Positions 11,794 through 14,301 of a DNA stretch of 14,301 nucleotides are shown here, piece by piece (position 1 is the first letter of the stretch; each line of letters begins with the position of its first letter). The DNA lies in the NCBI GenBank assembly GCA_020850915.1, contig JADZDV010000142.1, forward strand, positions 1-14,301. Reading direction: 5' to 3'. This DNA comes from Chloroflexota bacterium. GTDB taxonomy: Bacteria > Chloroflexota > UBA6077 > JADZDV01. The notes under the pieces were generated by a model. That model was given only the letters and a program-made list of their open reading frames with translations, ran no database searches and was not told the origin of the DNA. A program made the translations under genes and the position numbers.

Positions 11794-12807
11794 TCAGGCG
11801 CCCGAGAAGGCCGGCAGGACCTGCTCGCCGAAGCCGCGGATGTAGGCGGCGGTGTCGGGGCCGGCGCTGAAGCTGAAGCAGAGGTTCTCCGCGCCGGCCT
11901 GGCGGATGGTCTCGATCTGGCGGCGGCAGTCGTCCGGGTCGCCGGCGATCGCCATGCGCTCCAGGACGAAGTCCGCGATACCCAGACGATCGGCCAGGTG
12001 GTAGTTGGCGCTGTGGCCGGGGGTCAGGTGCTCGCTGTACTGGTACTCGGCCAGGAGCTGGCTGATCTTCGCCTCGACGCTGGGCGGGATGTGCTTGGCC
12101 CGGGCGTCGCCGCGCAGGATGTAGGCGGCGATGGCCGTCGCCGCGCCCTTGGCCTCGTCGAGCGCCTGCGCCCGGTCCTGGGCGATGGCACCGATGCCGA
12201 AGACCCAGGTCTCCACCTCGTTGGGATTGCGACCGGCGGCCTCGGCGCCCTCCCGCACCCAGCGCATGCCATCCTGGACTACCTCTGGGCTGAGGCCGAC
12301 GTTGACCCAGGCGATGTCCGCCAGTCGGCCGGCGAGCCGGAGCGCCTTCGGACCGCTGCCCGCGATGCAGATCGGTACGTGGCTGGGTGCGCCGTGGACG
12401 GTCATCGTGCCGCCAGGAACCGGCACGCGCTGGCCGTCCAGGAGGGCTCGAATCTCCTGCACGGCCTCGCCTAGCTTCTCCAGGCTGGCCGGCGGAGCTC
12501 CGGCGTGTCGGACGCCGCTGTTGCCGGTGCCGAGGCCGAGGAAGATCCGGCCGGGCGCAAGCTGGCTCAGCGCGGCGGTCAGGTTCGCCAGAATGAGCGG
12601 ATGGCGCGTCTGCGCGTTCGAGACACCCGTCCCCAGCCGGACGCGGCTGGTGTTCTGGGCGGCCAGCGTCAGGGCGATGAACGGATCGTAGCAGAGCGAC
12701 GGGGAGTCGCATAGACCGACGAGGTCGAAGCCCTGCTCCTCACCCAGGCGGGCCAGCGCCCCGACCCTTCCGAGATCCCGTCCGAAGAAGATGTAGCCGA
12801 AACGCAT
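11794..12807 (-). CDS. LLM-class (luciferase-like) flavin/F420-dependent oxidoreductase (337 aa)
   Basis: This is a bacterial-luciferase-like TIM barrel that uses reduced FMN or coenzyme F420. It has the F420-type N-terminus (RFGYIFFGRD), LGEEQGFDLVGLCDSP (residues 21-36), VRLGTGVSNAQTRHP (56-70, the cofactor-binding bulge region), GRIFLGLGTGNSG (86-98) and the AGSGPKALRLAGRLAD motif (149-164) typical of the MER/F420-dependent reductase group. The length is normal. The ATG at 12807 has GGGAG 6 nt upstream; a much longer open frame upstream, antisense-like within the transporter gene, is not coding. It lies 32 bp after the MFS transporter and is probably cotranscribed. An uptake protein plus a redox enzyme suggests breakdown of an imported compound. 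FMN versus F420 cannot be settled from this window. Confidence 0.88.
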   Translation of the reverse strand: MRFGYIFFGRDLGRVGALARLGEEQGFDLVGLCDSPSLCYDPFIALTLAAQNTSRVRLGTGVSNAQTRHPLILANLTAALSQLAPGRIFLGLGTGNSGVRHAGAPPASLEKLGEAVQEIRALLDGQRVPVPGGTMTVHGAPSHVPICIAGSGPKALRLAGRLADIAWVNVGLSPEVVQDGMRWVREGAEAAGRNPNEVETWVFGIGAIAQDRAQALDEAKGAATAIAAYILRGDARAKHIPPSVEAKISQLLAEYQYSEHLTPGHSANYHLADRLGIADFVLERMAIAGDPDDCRRQIETIRQAGAENLCFSFSAGPDTAAYIRGFGEQVLPAFSGA

Positions 12808-12839
12808 GGCCGTCTCCCGAGGTCGTGTCGTGCCGCCAG

Positions 12840-14171
12840 CTACTCCGGCAGGGGCTGGCCCCGTGTCTCGGGGGCGATCCAGCCGACGATCAGGCCGAGC
12901 AGGTAGATCGCGGCGATGACGGTCGCCGCGAGGGCGAAACTGCCGGAGAACGCAACCACCAGCAGGCCAGCCACGTACGGTCCGGCCGCGGAGACGATGC
13001 GGGCGGCGTTGAAGCAGAAGCCGGCCCCGGTGGTGCGGAGCTTGGTGGGATACAGCTCGCTGAAGTACGGGACGAACACAGCAAAGATGCCGTTGTTGAA
13101 GACGCCGAAGAGGGGGACCAGGAGCAGCATGCTGGTGTAGTCTCGCGAGAGGGTGAAGACCAGCGGGATAACGATCAGGTTGCCGAGCGCCGCGATCAGG
13201 AAGGCAGATCGGCGCCCGACAATGTCGGCCAGCCAGGCGACGCCAAGGAGGCCGACCAGGGCGCCCAGGTTCAGGGCCATGGCGATGTAGCTCACCTGGG
13301 CGACGACCTGGGGAGGCGGTGTGCCCTGAGCGGCGAGAATCTGGCTGGCCATGGCTGGTACCCAGGTCTGGGTGCCCCAGAAGCCGAAGGTGGCAGCGAA
13401 GCACATCAGCGAGGCGATCACCGTGCGACGCAGGAGCTTGCCCTGGAAGAGCTGCGGCAGGGTTAAGGCCATCAGCTCACGGTCGGCCTCGCTCTGGACG
13501 CCCCGGCGGCGGATCTCCGCCCGCTGGCGATGGACGTTGAGCCACGGCTCTGGCTCCTTGATCCGCAGCCGGATCAGGAGCGCCAGGATGGCCGGGGCGA
13601 TTCCGACGAGGTAGACCCAGCGCCAGCCGATCGGACCGACGGTGAGGTTGATCAGCGCGGCGGCAAAATAGCCGACGCTAAAGGCGCTCATCATGATGCC
13701 GCCGGCCTTGGCGCGGCCGTGCGCCGGCCAGGTCTCCGCGATCAGCGCCGAGCCAGCCGCCCACTCGCCACCGATCCCGAGCGCCGTAATGAAGCGAAAG
13801 ATCGCCACGTGCCACCAGGTCTGAGAGACGGCGACGAGGCCGGTGAAGATGGCGTAGACGAGAATCGTCAGCACCATCGTCCGAGACCGGCCGAGATAAT
13901 CGCCGACGACGCCGAACAGCATGCCACCCAGGCCCCAGCCGACGAGGAAGATGGCGACGATGATACCGCCGTAGTAAGGGATGTCAGCAGGCTGGGAGGC
14001 CGGGCCGAGCAGCTCGACCATCATGGGCCGAAGGGTCAGGATGTACAGGTTGGTGTCCATCGAGTCGAACATCCAACCAAGAAAGGCGGCCAGCAGGACC
14101 CACCACTGGTAGCGGCTCACGTCGCGGTCCCAGGGAACGCTCGTCGAAACGGTGGCATTTGCCGTCGCCAT
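12840..14171 (-). CDS. MFS transporter, AAHS/sugar-porter-like, about 12 TM (443 aa)
   Basis: This is a major-facilitator inner-membrane symporter. An N-terminal cytoplasmic tail (about 1-20) is followed by TM1 (22-46) with DSMD (36-39), reminiscent of the DGxD of aromatic acid:H+ symporters. The loop 2-3 signature is GDYLGRSR (90-97). Next come RFITALGIGGEWAAGSALIAE (126-146), a charged central loop (202-250), and the second-half loop ADIVGRRSAF (315-324). SELYPTKLRTTGAG (371-384) and the terminal PETRG (434-438) are typical of the sugar/organic acid branch. The ATG at 14171 has AGGAGG 5 nt upstream; an in-frame start at 14225 would overlap the promoter and is less likely. It is the first gene of the MFS-oxidoreductase-small ORF unit. 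The substrate is unknown; a carboxylic acid is the best guess. Confidence 0.9.
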   Translation of the reverse strand: MATANATVSTSVPWDRDVSRYQWWVLLAAFLGWMFDSMDTNLYILTLRPMMVELLGPASQPADIPYYGGIIVAIFLVGWGLGGMLFGVVGDYLGRSRTMVLTILVYAIFTGLVAVSQTWWHVAIFRFITALGIGGEWAAGSALIAETWPAHGRAKAGGIMMSAFSVGYFAAALINLTVGPIGWRWVYLVGIAPAILALLIRLRIKEPEPWLNVHRQRAEIRRRGVQSEADRELMALTLPQLFQGKLLRRTVIASLMCFAATFGFWGTQTWVPAMASQILAAQGTPPPQVVAQVSYIAMALNLGALVGLLGVAWLADIVGRRSAFLIAALGNLIVIPLVFTLSRDYTSMLLLVPLFGVFNNGIFAVFVPYFSELYPTKLRTTGAGFCFNAARIVSAAGPYVAGLLVVAFSGSFALAATVIAAIYLLGLIVGWIAPETRGQPLPE

Positions 14172-14227
14172 GAGACCCTCCTGTTCAATCATGACTGGTC
14201 CGCCGCGGCAGTGGTCGTTCGTCACTC

Positions 14228-14259
14228 AGCATAAGGGCGGGGATCACCGTTGTCAACGG
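14228..14259 (-). promoter_or_regulatory. Strong sigma-70 promoter of the MFS unit with palindromic operator over the -35
   Basis: TTGACA (14251-14256, consensus) and TATGCT (14228-14233) are separated by exactly 17 bp, 57 bp upstream of the chosen MFS start. A perfect palindrome, CCGTTG-N-CAACGG (14247-14259), covers the whole -35 box. A near-consensus promoter masked by a symmetric site is the layout of a repressible, inducer-controlled gene. The regulator is not in the window. Confidence 0.7.
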
Positions 14260-14301
14260 GATTGAAGGGCAGGGGTGCGCCCGAGAAATGTTGCAGACCA
14301 C

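Noticed and set aside
12808..13404. Upstream extension of the oxidoreductase frame into the MFS gene
   Set aside because: The extension overlaps the transporter coding sequence in another frame and is Arg/Pro/Gly-rich. The ATG at 12807 has a good ribosome site and matches the family N-terminus.

Overview
The window is high-G+C bacterial chromosome with short intergenic gaps and mostly well-formed Shine-Dalgarno sites. The gene content (F420/flavin-type luciferase-like oxidoreductase, CocE/NonD hydrolase, 3H-domain NiaR-type repressor, a T-box that looks translational, and GTAGGGGC-tipped intergenic palindromes) suggests a Chloroflexota-like organism. This placement is inference from content, not from a marker phylogeny.

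Layout. Positions 1-794 (minus) hold the N-terminal part of a CocE/NonD serine hydrolase that runs off the left edge. Divergent from it, 930-1595 (plus) is a HAD-family phosphatase. A 338-bp gap follows, with a promoter and a run of RNA hairpins, and leads into a NiaR/NadR-type repressor (1934-2458, plus). Between this gene and the convergent dapA lies a dense palindromic patch: a 110-bp REP-like element, a 13-bp-stem terminator and an 18-bp palindrome. From 10315 down to 2703 everything is on the minus strand: promoter, T-box leader, ilvA, rpsO, pnp, dapB, asd, dapA. A 350-bp gene-free stretch (10316-10658) full of direct and inverted repeats separates this block from a plus-strand amidohydrolase (10659-11498). 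The right end is a minus-strand unit: promoter, MFS transporter, luciferase-like oxidoreductase and a small unknown ORF.

How the genes fit together. rpsO-pnp is the classic ribosomal protein S15/polynucleotide phosphorylase pair. Here it is followed directly by dapB-asd-dapA, which make aspartate semialdehyde and commit it to diaminopimelate/lysine. It is preceded by ilvA, which takes threonine (also derived from aspartate semialdehyde) into isoleucine. The block therefore brackets an RNA-decay pair with aspartate-family enzymes. ilvA has its own tRNA-sensing T-box, with a candidate isoleucine (ATC) specifier. The MFS/oxidoreductase pair and the amidohydrolase look like accessory uptake/catabolism genes of unknown substrate.

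The most notable items are the ilvA T-box, whose 3' strand can also pair with the ilvA Shine-Dalgarno; a PNPase with a ~150-residue acidic-then-Arg/Gly/Pro tail containing a 33-residue tandem duplication; the structured leader of the niaR gene, with mutually exclusive pairings; and the repeat-packed intergenic regions. I found no clear unprecedented multi-gene system.
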